This document shows positions 31,965 through 39,389 of a stretch of DNA of 64,000 bases, one piece after another. This DNA comes from Eubacteriales bacterium (GTDB lineage: Bacteria > Bacillota > Clostridia > Oscillospirales > Butyricicoccaceae): the NCBI GenBank assembly GCA_030523305.1, contig JAUNIY010000001.1:1-64000 (forward strand), in the 5' to 3' direction. Positions within the stretch are counted from its first letter, which is position 1. The number at the start of each line of letters is the position of its first letter. The position numbers and the translations under genes are program-made. The notes beneath the pieces were generated by a model that saw nothing but the letters and a program-made list of their open reading frames with translations, ran no database searches and was not told the DNA's origin.

Positions 31965-33067
31965 AGCTGAACCACCGTTTGTTGTCCGCCGTCTGTTCCG
32001 GCGCGCTGCTGACTGGCCTGCTGTCCGGCTGCGGCGGCCCGGGTACGGACTTTGACGGCACCAACCAAACCACGTCGGACACCGATACCCTCCGTCTGTA
32101 CATCTGGGGGGAATACACCGGCGACGAGCTGATTGAAACATTTGAAGAGGAATATGACTGCCATGTCATTGTAGAAACCTTTGATTCCAATGAAATGATG
32201 TATACCAAAATCAGCTCGGGCGACCGTTACGATGTGCTTGTGCCATCGGATTATATGATCGAACGCCTGATGAACGAGGATTTTCTTCAGCCGCTCGACC
32301 GCGAAGTGATCACCAACTTCGATCTGTTGGATCCCAATATCGTGGGGCTGGAGTATGATCCGGACAACACATATTCTATCCCGTATTTCTGGGGCACGGT
32401 CGGTATCGTGTACAACAAAAACACGGTTGACCGCGCCGACCTGGAGGAACAGGGCTGGAACATCCTGACCAACACCAAATATCAAAACCGGCTGTATCTC
32501 TATGATTCTGAGCGAGATTCGTTTATGATGGCGTTCAAGGCGTTGGGTTATTCGATGAACACCGACAAGGACGACGAAATCGAAGCAGCCTATGAGTGGC
32601 TGTGCAACGTCAACAACACGATGCACCCGGTCTATGTGACCGACGAAATCATTGACAACATGATTAACGGCACCAAGGACATCGGCATTGTGTACAGCGG
32701 TGATGCCGCGTACATCCTGTCGGAAAACGAAGATATGAGCTACTATTGCCCCACACAGGGTACCAACATCTGGAGCGACGCCATGGTGATCCCCAAAAAT
32801 GCGCCCAATTCTGACCTCGCCAACGAATTTATCAATTATGTGCTGACCTATGATGCATCATACGACAACACAGAGGAGGTCGGCTATACGTCTTCCAATG
32901 CACAGGTTGCCGCAGATGTCTATGGCGAAGGCGGCATTTATGAGGGCAACGAAGCCTATGTGCCGCGTTCGGATTACGAGCTGGACGAGGTTTTCCGCGA
33001 CAACGAATATCTGCGCCAGCGGCTGTCCGAGCTTTGGATCAAGGTCAAGGCGGGCGGCACGGCCTAA
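31961..33067 (+). CDS. potD: Spermidine/putrescine-binding lipoprotein PotD
   Basis: The extracellular binding protein that delivers polyamine to PotBC. It has 368 residues, a lipoprotein signal peptide ending in the lipobox LLSGC (Cys near residue 25), then a type II periplasmic-binding fold with LRLYIWGEYTGDELIETFEEEYDCHVIVETFDSNEMMY. The segments YDVLVPSDYMIERL, SIPYFWGTVGIVYNK and GDAAYILSENEDMSYYCPTQGTNIWSDAMVIPKNA match PotD/PotF, whose acidic and aromatic residues bind the amines. It is the last gene of the operon, ahead of a strong terminator. Confidence 0.95.
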   Translation: MKLNHRLLSAVCSGALLTGLLSGCGGPGTDFDGTNQTTSDTDTLRLYIWGEYTGDELIETFEEEYDCHVIVETFDSNEMMYTKISSGDRYDVLVPSDYMIERLMNEDFLQPLDREVITNFDLLDPNIVGLEYDPDNTYSIPYFWGTVGIVYNKNTVDRADLEEQGWNILTNTKYQNRLYLYDSERDSFMMAFKALGYSMNTDKDDEIEAAYEWLCNVNNTMHPVYVTDEIIDNMINGTKDIGIVYSGDAAYILSENEDMSYYCPTQGTNIWSDAMVIPKNAPNSDLANEFINYVLTYDASYDNTEEVGYTSSNAQVAADVYGEGGIYEGNEAYVPRSDYELDEVFRDNEYLRQRLSELWIKVKAGGTA

Positions 33068-33122
33068 ATCATTCCTTTCTCTTCAAATCTTATCTTTCCG
33101 CCGCATCCTGCGGCAGATGCGA

Positions 33123-33160
33123 AAGCGGTGTGATCGTTGTGGTCACACCGCTTTTTTTTG
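33123..33160 (+). terminator. Terminator of the pot operon
   Basis: An 11-base perfect stem AAGCGGTGTGA/TCACACCGCTT with a 9-base loop is followed by T8. The stop of the converging ABC-F gene lies 17 bases further. Confidence 0.92.
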
Positions 33161-33176
33161 CTGCATATGTGATCCC

Positions 33177-34655
33177 TCATCGGTCACATGCGCGCTGCAT
33201 GCATACTGTCCTTGTAGCAACTGCCTCCTGGAACGCTTTGTCATGCTCGACAAACAGCATGGTCGGGCAAACCGTCTGCAACAGCTGTTCAATCTGCATG
33301 CGCGAGTAGATATCAATAAAATTCAACGGTTCATCCCACACATACAAATGCGCTTTCGTGCACAGGCTTCCGGCCAGTAACACTTTCTTCTTTTGCCCGC
33401 TGGAAAATTCCCGGATATCTTTTTCAAATTGAACCCGCTCCAATCCCATTTTCCGCAAGATCGCTTTGAATTGGCTGTCTTCTATGCCGTTTTGCTGCGC
33501 ATACGCCGTCAGCGAACCGTGCAGATCGGCGGTATCCTGTGGCACATAGGAAACAATCAATCCGGAGCCGGTTTTCATTGTGCCGGTGTGCACAATCGCC
33601 TCGCCCAGCAGCAGCTTGAGCAGGCTGCTTTTGCCACTGCCGTTTTTGCCCTCCAGTACAACACGTTCTCCCTGCCGCAGGGTAAACGACACCGGCGCGC
33701 ACACCGGTTTGCCGTCGTAGTGAACCACAACCTCCGAACACATCACCAAGGTATCTGCATGATATACAAGCGGCGACAGCTTCAGCTCTTCTGCTGTTTC
33801 CGCATTTTTCAAAAGCCCTACCTTCTCATCAATGGCGCGCTGCTGCCGCGCTTCCAACGCTTTGGCGCGTTTCATCATCTTGGCGGCTTTGTGGCCGACA
33901 TAGCCTTTGTCCAGCGCCCCAACCTTGGACGCTTCGACCCGGTCGGACCACGTGGTGGAACGCCGCGCCGCCTGCCGCAGCCGCTTGACGTCCTGTTGAA
34001 GGCGTTTTTGTTGCGCGTGCTCCAACGCCTGCCGCTGTTCAAATTCCAGCATCCAGGATGAAACATTCCCGCTGCGCACCGTGATGTCCGACCGGTTGAG
34101 CGACACAATATGATCCACGCAGCCGTCCAGAAAGCGGCGGTCATGCGATACCAGAAGAAACCCTTTTTTGCGTTTCAGATAGGCGGAAACCGTCGCCCGC
34201 GCACCGGTATCCAAATGGTTGGTCGGCTCGTCGATCAGCATAAATTTCCCCTGTTCCAAAAAATGGGCGGCGAGCAATGCCTTGGTCTGTTCCCCATTCG
34301 ACAGCGTTGCAAATGGACGCCACAGGATGTCCGCGCCGGCGTCCAGCTCTGCCAGTTCGCGCAGGATCTCCCATTGCTCGGCAAGCGGGCAGATCTCCAT
34401 CAAAATCTCTTCGGTCAGCCTGTCCGGGTCTTCGACCGGATGGGGGAAATACTGAAACGGCACAGAGGATATGATGTTCCCGCTGTAGTCCAACTCCCCC
34501 ATTAAGAGCTTGAGAAACGTCGTCTTTCCTCTGCCGTTCCTACCTATAAAGCCCAGCTTCCAATCGGTATCCAGCCGAAAGCTGACGTGGTCAAAAATGG
34601 TATCGTAACTGGTGGGATACGAAAACGTGAGGTTCTCCACTTGGATGATTGACAT
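33177..34655 (-). CDS. ABC-F ribosomal protection protein (Lsa/Vga-type)
   Basis: A 492-residue protein with two ABC ATPase domains and no membrane segment. Such ABC-F proteins bind the ribosomal E site and displace lincosamides, streptogramins A or pleuromutilins. Domain 1 has GRNGRGKTT (near residue 39), LSNGEQTK (near 118) and LIDEPTNHLD (near 141). The inter-domain linker (about 205-295) is basic and helical (ALEHAQQKRLQQDVKRLRQAA, then KAAKMMKRAKALEARQQ). Domain 2 has GKNGSGKSS, FSSGQKKKVLLAGSL and VWDEPLNFIDI. Glutamine and proline details (TNWKLG-like TDWKLGFIGRNGRGKTT and WRPFATLSNGEQTK) resemble Lsa(A) as I recall it. The attenuator leader upstream supports an antibiotic-inducible resistance role; the drug spectrum is unknown. 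AAAGGAGAGG precedes the ATG. Confidence 0.9.
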   Translation of the reverse strand: MSIIQVENLTFSYPTSYDTIFDHVSFRLDTDWKLGFIGRNGRGKTTFLKLLMGELDYSGNIISSVPFQYFPHPVEDPDRLTEEILMEICPLAEQWEILRELAELDAGADILWRPFATLSNGEQTKALLAAHFLEQGKFMLIDEPTNHLDTGARATVSAYLKRKKGFLLVSHDRRFLDGCVDHIVSLNRSDITVRSGNVSSWMLEFEQRQALEHAQQKRLQQDVKRLRQAARRSTTWSDRVEASKVGALDKGYVGHKAAKMMKRAKALEARQQRAIDEKVGLLKNAETAEELKLSPLVYHADTLVMCSEVVVHYDGKPVCAPVSFTLRQGERVVLEGKNGSGKSSLLKLLLGEAIVHTGTMKTGSGLIVSYVPQDTADLHGSLTAYAQQNGIEDSQFKAILRKMGLERVQFEKDIREFSSGQKKKVLLAGSLCTKAHLYVWDEPLNFIDIYSRMQIEQLLQTVCPTMLFVEHDKAFQEAVATRTVCMQRACDR

Positions 34656-34675
34656 GCTGCATCCTCTCCTTTGTC

Positions 34676-34717
34676 AAAAAAATAAGAGCCGCAGGAAAGC
34701 GTTTTCCTGTAGCTCTT
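34676..34717 (-). terminator. Attenuator terminator before the ABC-F gene
   Basis: On the minus strand AAGAGC-TAC-AGGAAAA and TTTCCT-GCG-GCTCTT form a strong hairpin followed by ATTTTTTTG, only 20 bases before the ABC-F start codon. A terminator between promoter and gene implies conditional read-through. Confidence 0.85.
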
Positions 34718-34900
34718 GCGCAGCATGGCATATACCGCCGTAGGTGCGGCGGTATACGGATATCCTAATATGGTGCGTGTACAGATGGCTTCCCTGCTAT
34801 GGCACAGCAGCATGGGCGCAAAAGCCCCGTCATACTGCTGCAATATAATACAATCAGCAGGAAAAAGAAATCATCTGTACACCTCGTTTCGTTTTGATTT
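34718..34900 (-). promoter_or_regulatory. Regulatory leader of the ABC-F gene
   Basis: The leader of about 245 bases contains a six-residue upstream ORF, a hairpin ATACCGCCG-CACCTA-CGGCGGTAT (about 34734-34757) and a large hairpin around 34803-34842. The 11 bases GTGTACAGATG covering the ribosome site and start of the upstream ORF (34872-34882) are perfectly complementary to CATCTGTACAC at 34777-34787. The upstream ORF segment TTTTCCTG is also complementary to CAGGAAAA in the terminator. A ribosome paused on the upstream ORF would change these pairings, as in known drug-responsive leaders. Confidence 0.75.
34854..34874 (-). CDS. Leader peptide MISFSC of the ABC-F attenuator
   Basis: A seven-codon ORF (ATG ATT TCT TTT TCC TGC TGA) with a GAGGTG site 5 bases before the ATG and about 26 bases after the predicted transcription start. 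Very short leader ORFs with good ribosome sites upstream of resistance genes act as sensors of drug-stalled ribosomes. Its coding bases also pair with the attenuator, linking its translation to termination. Function is inferred from position. Confidence 0.65.
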   Translation of the reverse strand: MISFSC

Positions 34901-34906
34901 GCTATC

Positions 34907-34935
34907 AATATAGCACGCCTTTATGGCAAAAGCAA
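34907..34935 (-). promoter_or_regulatory. Promoter of the ABC-F gene
   Basis: TTGCTT (34930-34935), a 17-base spacer and TATATT (34907-34912) on the minus strand; predicted start near 34900. Confidence 0.7.
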
Positions 34936-34938
34936 GCC

Positions 34939-35286
34939 CTATTCCTCCAAATGCTCCAAGCCTTGGCTCATGATGGTATGCACATGGTCGTCGGCCAGCG
35001 AATACACGATATTTTTCCCTTCGCGGCGGAAGCGCACCAAGCGGCTTTGTTTGAGCACCCGCAGCTGATGGGAAATCGAGCTTTGCGTCATATTGAGCGC
35101 TTGGGCAATATCCCCCACGCTCATGTCGCTTTCCACCAGCACATACAGGATCTTGATGCGGGTGGAATCTCCAAATACCTTAAACAGCTCCGCCAGGTCG
35201 TACAGTTCTTCCTCCGTCGGCACCTGATCGCTCATGGAAAACAAATCCGTCCCTTCCGGCATTTGTTCCAACTCCTGTTTATCCAC
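34939..35286 (-). CDS. ArsR/SmtB-family metal-responsive repressor
   Basis: A 115-residue winged helix-turn-helix repressor. The DNA-binding core is FKVFGDSTRIKILYVLVESDMSVGDIAQALNMTQSSISHQLRVLKQSRLVRFRREGK. The last helix has the zinc-type alpha-5 site D-x-H...H-x-x-E (in ADDHVHTIMSQGLEHLEE), the spacing found in SmtB and CzrA. No Cys metal motif (alpha-3N) is present, so zinc, cobalt or nickel sensing is likelier than arsenic or cadmium sensing. The start is a GTG 8 bases after GGAGG, overlapping the end of the upstream membrane-protein gene region, so the two are co-transcribed. No metal exporter gene lies next to it. Confidence 0.88.
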   Translation of the reverse strand: MDKQELEQMPEGTDLFSMSDQVPTEEELYDLAELFKVFGDSTRIKILYVLVESDMSVGDIAQALNMTQSSISHQLRVLKQSRLVRFRREGKNIVYSLADDHVHTIMSQGLEHLEE

Positions 35287-35289
35287 TGC

Positions 35290-35901
35290 TCATTCCTCCT
35301 CATCGATCGGCTGCGGTTCCACATCCACCACATTGTTTTTGCGTTGTTGCGCGGCATTGCGCTGGTCAAAGACCTTAGACGCATGATTCATGCGGTACAA
35401 TACCAAAAAATCCGACAAACCGCTATATACCAGGCCGGCGCCAATCAGCCGGAAGGTCATTTCTGCGGTGGTATACGGATGCCACAGGATCACCGCGCCG
35501 AAGGCTACGGTAATCACGCCGAGCACGATCACGGTAATATTCCCCGGCGCGCCAAAGCGGTGCAGCCCAACGCCATGTCTGACGTTCAAGATACCGTCCA
35601 AAATCAAGATCACGCCGAAAATCACCGGCAAAATCGAAATGATCGCGCGCGGCCGGGTGATGATAAAAATGCCGACGCCGATGACGATCACACTGCCGGT
35701 AATGGAAAACACCAGCAGCAGCTGCTTGCGCACGCAGTGGATAATACCAATGACGCCATAGGCGATCATCAGGCCGCCGACCACATAACACACAGCAGTT
35801 AAGAAAAATTCCGGCATCAGCAGCATCGCCACGCCAAGCGCCAGGCAGCCGACGGCAAGCAGCAGAAGCTGCACCCGGATACTGCGGAAGGTTTCAAACA
35901 T
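35290..35901 (-). CDS. HdeD-like membrane protein (DUF308)
   Basis: A 203-residue protein with six membrane helices arranged as two similar halves. Typical DUF308/HdeD strings are GVAMLLMPEFFLTAVCYVVGGLMIAYGVIGIIH and GVGIFIITRPRAIISILPVIFGVILILDGILNV. The C-terminal 35 residues are hydrophilic and end acidic (VDVEPQPIDEEE). HdeD proteins are linked to acid or membrane stress in enterobacteria, but the mechanism is unknown. It precedes the ArsR-type regulator gene by 3 bases and is likely part of its regulon. Confidence 0.85.
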   Translation of the reverse strand: MFETFRSIRVQLLLLAVGCLALGVAMLLMPEFFLTAVCYVVGGLMIAYGVIGIIHCVRKQLLLVFSITGSVIVIGVGIFIITRPRAIISILPVIFGVILILDGILNVRHGVGLHRFGAPGNITVIVLGVITVAFGAVILWHPYTTAEMTFRLIGAGLVYSGLSDFLVLYRMNHASKVFDQRNAAQQRKNNVVDVEPQPIDEEE

Positions 35902-35949
35902 ATGGCTATTCCTCCTGACTGGAAGCGATTATTTTTGTTCCCTGATTGT

Positions 35950-35978
35950 ATTGTACGGTATTCATACGATACTGTCAA
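35950..35978 (-). promoter_or_regulatory. Promoter of the HdeD-ArsR operon with internal palindrome
   Basis: A perfect TTGACA (35973-35978), 17 bases and TACAAT (35950-35955). The spacer holds GTATCGTATGAATAC, an imperfect palindrome (GTAT...ATAC) placed where an ArsR-type repressor would block polymerase. Confidence 0.75.
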
Positions 35979-36061
35979 ACGGTTTTTCTGTGTCAGACAA
36001 AAGCTCCCAGCCTTCGCGCGCGTGCCAAGCAAAGAGGATGGCCTGCAGCTGCCAAGCCTGC

Positions 36062-36154
36062 TTATACAAACCGGTCATACGGCATACAGATCGCCGTCAC
36101 CGCGATGCCTGTGATCGCCGCAATCGAAACGAGCAGCATGATGATCTTTTTCAT
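36062..36154 (-). CDS. Small hydrophobic protein, 30 residues
   Basis: The peptide MKKIIMLLVSIAAITGIAV followed by TAICMPYDRFV looks like one membrane helix or a short secretion signal with a polar tail. The ATG has GGGAGGTG about 6 bases upstream, a strong ribosome site that supports real translation. It lies downstream of a second tiny hydrophobic ORF on the same strand (36189-36263), 34 bases away, so the two may be expressed together. I know no family for it. It could be a bacteriocin-like or stress peptide. Confidence 0.55.
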   Translation of the reverse strand: MKKIIMLLVSIAAITGIAVTAICMPYDRFV

Positions 36155-36188
36155 GCCTGTCACCTCCCATCCTACTCATGGTTTTCTA

Positions 36189-36263
36189 TTATTTTTTCCG
36201 TATCACAACAGCAGCCACAACGGCAACCGCCGCAGCGGCGGCAACAACGATAACCTTACCCAT
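36189..36263 (-). CDS. Small hydrophobic protein, 24 residues
   Basis: The peptide MGKVIVVAAAAAVAVVAAVV with the basic end IRKK is a single membrane helix made almost only of Ala and Val. The ATG lies 7 bases after AAGGAGGAT, an excellent ribosome site. The Ala/Val repeat and basic tail recall small membrane peptides of stress or toxin type. No homologue comes to mind. It is upstream of the 30-residue ORF and downstream of the 173-residue membrane protein gene on the same strand. Confidence 0.55.
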   Translation of the reverse strand: MGKVIVVAAAAAVAVVAAVVIRKK

Positions 36264-36364
36264 ATACATATCCTCCTTCCCCTATACTGTTTTATCATCA
36301 AATCAATGCTACAACCAAGAACAGCTCGGCCTGTCCCTCTCTATGGCAGCTGCGCCTATTTCAT

Positions 36365-36886
36365 TTAAGCCAGCAGGCTATGCGCTTTTTCGCATATCGC
36401 GTACAGCTCGTCGTATTTTTTGTCGATCAACGGCGTGACCTCGTCGGTCTTCTGCCGCTCCACGCGTCGGAAGAGGAAATATGGCAGAATCCAACCGATC
36501 AATGCAGGCACCGCCAGGACGATGCACGGGATAATCAGGCCCGCTGTGACGGCAAATACGCTGCCCGCCATAAACGCCGTGCCAATGATACCGATTATGT
36601 AAGCGATCACAGACGCTTTGACGCGCTTGGATGCTTCCAACGACAAGATTTCGGAAACACAGGCATCAAAATTGCGCTGTAAGCGGGTCAATTCCACTTT
36701 GTTGCGCAGCTTCCGGTCCCGCTTGAACTTCATGGCAACGGTATCCGCCGGCCATGTTCCTGGCTGTTCTCCTGTGCTCTCCAAATCCCATCCAAAGTTT
36801 TCATAACCGTCGGCATATACCGATGCCATCGAACGCTTGACATGGATATTCTGGTATTCGTAACCGACAAAATTTGTTTCGCTCAT
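36365..36886 (-). CDS. Membrane protein of unknown function, paralogue A
   Basis: A 173-residue protein. Its N-terminal half is soluble (VGYEYQNIHVKRSMASVYADGYENFGWDLES, then FKRDRKLRNKVELTRLQRNFDACVSEILSLEASK). Two membrane helices follow (about 92-111 and 117-140, with GTAFMAGSVFAV between) and a C-terminal helix ends KYDELYAICEKAHSLLA. It is clearly paralogous to the gene at 37088-37615: shared strings include VGYEY, ENFGW, ELTRLQR, GTAFMAGS and YAICEK/YTICEK with HSLL. The good AGGAGG before the ATG supports it. I do not recognise a named function. Confidence 0.75.
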   Translation of the reverse strand: MSETNFVGYEYQNIHVKRSMASVYADGYENFGWDLESTGEQPGTWPADTVAMKFKRDRKLRNKVELTRLQRNFDACVSEILSLEASKRVKASVIAYIIGIIGTAFMAGSVFAVTAGLIIPCIVLAVPALIGWILPYFLFRRVERQKTDEVTPLIDKKYDELYAICEKAHSLLA

Positions 36887-37050
36887 GATAGGTTCCTCCT
36901 TGTTTTCACCGATTCATCGTTGAGCTGTTTTGTTTCTTTCTGTCTGTATCATACCAGGCTTTTGTTTCTCCCATGCTTGCGTTGTGTTTACGAAATATGA
37001 ATTTGACAGCATTTGTTCCGGCAACGCCAGCCGACGCTCGGACAACCCAC

Positions 37051-37080
37051 AAAAAAGCCGACGCCCGAAGGGGCGCCGGC
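37051..37080 (-). terminator. Terminator after paralogue B
   Basis: On the minus strand GCCGGCGCCC-CTTC-GGGCGTCGGC is followed by TTTTTTG. It overlaps the end region of the 37088 gene transcript and separates the two-component operon from paralogue A. Confidence 0.85.
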
Positions 37081-37087
37081 GCAATGC

Positions 37088-37615
37088 TCACAGCAGCGAA
37101 TGTCCTTTTTCACAAATGGTATAAATTTCCTCGTATTTCGCCTCAATCTCTGGCTGAAGCTCGCGTGTCCTTGTTATCACAAGCTTGCGATACAAGAAAT
37201 ACGGGAAAATCCAGCCCAGAAAGCCCGGAATCGCCAATAGGATACACAGCCAGATGATAGGCGGCTCATGGACAACCGCAAAGGTGGAGCCTGCCATAAA
37301 CGCTGTGCCGAGCAGCCCCAGCGTCAGCGCCGCGGCGCAGGGCATCGATTTCTTTGCCTTTTCCAACGCCGCAATCTCGCCCACACACGCCTCAAAATGC
37401 CGCTGCAGCCGGGTCAGTTCCATTTTGTTGACCATTTTGCGATCCCGTTTCAGGCGCAGCGTAATCGGCTGCCGGCCGTGCGCTGCGGCAAAATGCGCAT
37501 CTTCCTGCCACCCAAAATTTTCATAGCAATCCAAATACAGCGACGCCTTGTCCGGGGAGACGACGACCTCCTTGTATTCATACCCAACATAATCCTTTTT
37601 TTCGCTCCCATTCAT
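37088..37615 (-). CDS. Membrane protein of unknown function, paralogue B
   Basis: A 175-residue paralogue of the 36365-36886 protein with the same plan: soluble N-terminus (YVGYEYKEVVVSPDKASLYLDCYENFGW), a basic helical stretch LKRDRKMVNKMELTRLQRHFEACVGEIAALEKAKK, two membrane helices around residues 92-140 with GTAFMAGSTFAV, and an acidic C-terminal helix ending EIYTICEKGHSLL. Its start overlaps the stop of the histidine-kinase gene by 4 bases, so it belongs to that operon and may be an effector or accessory of the two-component system. The family is unknown to me. Confidence 0.75.
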   Translation of the reverse strand: MNGSEKKDYVGYEYKEVVVSPDKASLYLDCYENFGWQEDAHFAAAHGRQPITLRLKRDRKMVNKMELTRLQRHFEACVGEIAALEKAKKSMPCAAALTLGLLGTAFMAGSTFAVVHEPPIIWLCILLAIPGFLGWIFPYFLYRKLVITRTRELQPEIEAKYEEIYTICEKGHSLL

Positions 37616-38703
37616 GACAAACTCTCCTCTCGGTGAAACGAAGCGGGCAGGCGGACGGTAAAGACACTCCCCTGTCCCGGCGCACTCTGCACGGCAATGG
37701 TCCCGTCGGACAATTCCAATATCCGCCGCACCAACGCAAGCCCCAGGCCGTTGCCTTCGGTGGAATGGGAGGTATCGCCCTGATAAAATTTATCAAAGAT
37801 ATGCCGCACGGTCTCCCGATCCATCCCACAGCCGGTATCGGCAACCGTTACGACCACCCCATCTGCATCCGACGTCTGCCGCAGCGTGACTGTCCCGCCG
37901 GGCGGCGTGAATTTCATGGCATTGGATATCAGATTGGTCCACACCAATGCCAACAGCTCCTCATCGCCGCTGATAAACGCCCGATCCTCCAGATCTGCAA
38001 CAAAATCGATCTCCTTGCGTTCCCATACGGCTTCAAATTGCAGCGCGCATTCGCTCAGCTGCGCGCACAGGTCAAACGTGCTGGGTGTCGGCTGAATCGC
38101 CTGCTTTTCCAGCTTATTGAGTCTCAACATATTCCCAATCAGATTGGCCAGCCGTCTGGTAGCGTGCAGGATTGTTTCGGCATATTCCTTGCGCTGCGCC
38201 TCCGTCAGATGTTCGCGCTGCAGCAGCTCCGCGTTGTTGTGGATCACCGCCAGCGGCGTTTTGATCTCATGCGATACATTGGAAAAGAAATCGGTTTTCA
38301 GCACCTCCATGCTGCCCAGCTCCTCCACCATTTTGTTAAAATCCATAATCATGGCATCCAGGTAATCTCTTTCCCCTGGTATGTGCAGCGGGGCGACGTA
38401 CACCGAAAAATCGCCGTTCGCTACCTTTTCAGCGGCATCCCGCAGCTTGCGCATTGGTTCTTCGTAGTGGCGCGAAATCTTCCACCGCGTGAACAACGTC
38501 AGCCCCACCGCTGTCAAGCTCCAATACAGCGTGGGAAGCAGGATCTGCACACCGGTCGGCCACATTCGTTTATTGCCCAGCACAATGATGCCAACATGCA
38601 CCCCGGACATCAGCAGCAACGCGCACAGCAAAACAACAAAAATCGATATGGGAAATCGGCTCGTTTTGATGGCATTCGGGTCTTTTTTGCTCCTGCGCTT
38701 CAC
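37612..38703 (-). CDS. Sensor histidine kinase
   Basis: A 363-residue membrane kinase. Two membrane helices lie near residues 17-38 and 50-70 with a very short outside loop, so it probably senses within the membrane or from inside. HAMP follows (about 72-125). The H-box is VSHEIKTPLAVIHNNAELL near residue 145 (phospho-His). The N-box is TNLISNAMKFTPPGG, G1 is VADTGCGM, the F-box is IFDKFYQGD and G2 is GNGLGLALV. It overlaps the upstream response-regulator gene and the downstream paralogue B gene by 4 bases each. The signal is unknown. Confidence 0.94.
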   Translation of the reverse strand: MKRRSKKDPNAIKTSRFPISIFVVLLCALLLMSGVHVGIIVLGNKRMWPTGVQILLPTLYWSLTAVGLTLFTRWKISRHYEEPMRKLRDAAEKVANGDFSVYVAPLHIPGERDYLDAMIMDFNKMVEELGSMEVLKTDFFSNVSHEIKTPLAVIHNNAELLQREHLTEAQRKEYAETILHATRRLANLIGNMLRLNKLEKQAIQPTPSTFDLCAQLSECALQFEAVWERKEIDFVADLEDRAFISGDEELLALVWTNLISNAMKFTPPGGTVTLRQTSDADGVVVTVADTGCGMDRETVRHIFDKFYQGDTSHSTEGNGLGLALVRRILELSDGTIAVQSAPGQGSVFTVRLPASFHREESLS

Positions 38704-39371
38704 AGCAGCACCGCCTTATAGCCGAGACCCCGCACCGTGCGGATGGCAAATCCATCGCAGCCCGAACATTTGTCCCGCAGCTTGGTAATGTAGACATCCA
38801 CGGCCCGCAGGCTGGTTTCAGTTTCAATGCCCCAAAATTCATCCATCAGCTGGGCGCGGGAAAAGGTTTTGTTCGGATAGGACAGCAGCTTGTACAGAAT
38901 GTTAAATTCCCTTGTCGTCACGGCAATCTCCTGGCCATCCACCACGGCGGACAAGCCGTCTGCATCCAGCTCCAGGTTGCCGACCTTGAGCTTACGCGCC
39001 ATCTCGATATTGGCGCGGCGCAGCAGCGCACGCACGCGCAGCAAAAGCTCATCCAACTCAATCGGCTTGACCATATAGTCGTCGATGCCCAGCTGGAATC
39101 CCTTTTGCTTGGACGGCAGATCGTCCTTGGCCGACATGAATAGGATTGGGATATGGCGATTGACCCTGCGCACATGTTCCGCAAACGCAAAGCCGTCTAC
39201 TCCCGGCATCATGATATCCGAAATAATCAATTCGTATAAGTTGTTGTACATTTCGTCATAGGCGTCCTCCGCCCGCAGGCATCCCTTGGCCTGAAAGCCG
39301 CAGTCATTCAAATAGGTGCAAACGGCTTGGTTGAGCTGCACATCATCGTCCAGCACGAGAATCTTTACCAT
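38700..39371 (-). CDS. OmpR/PhoB-family response regulator
   Basis: A 223-residue response regulator. The receiver domain (1-120) has the acidic pocket DDD at 8-10, the phospho-acceptor Asp in LIISDIMMPGVDGF near residue 53, MSAKDD (Thr/Ser switch) and the conserved Lys in DYMVKPIELDELL. The C-terminal winged helix (about 130-222) includes TTREFNILYKLLSYPNKTFSRAQLMDEFWG and RAVDVYITKLRDKC, with the wing VRGLGYKAVLL. It is the first gene of the RR-HK-paralogue B operon; its partner is the kinase that overlaps its end. Confidence 0.95.
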   Translation of the reverse strand: MVKILVLDDDVQLNQAVCTYLNDCGFQAKGCLRAEDAYDEMYNNLYELIISDIMMPGVDGFAFAEHVRRVNRHIPILFMSAKDDLPSKQKGFQLGIDDYMVKPIELDELLLRVRALLRRANIEMARKLKVGNLELDADGLSAVVDGQEIAVTTREFNILYKLLSYPNKTFSRAQLMDEFWGIETETSLRAVDVYITKLRDKCSGCDGFAIRTVRGLGYKAVLL

Positions 39372-39389
39372 GCAAAATTCCTCCTTCTT

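Noticed and set aside
34544-34843. A 99-codon frame across the ABC-F leader and start
   Set aside because: It runs through the attenuator terminator into the ABC-F gene in another frame and has no ribosome site.
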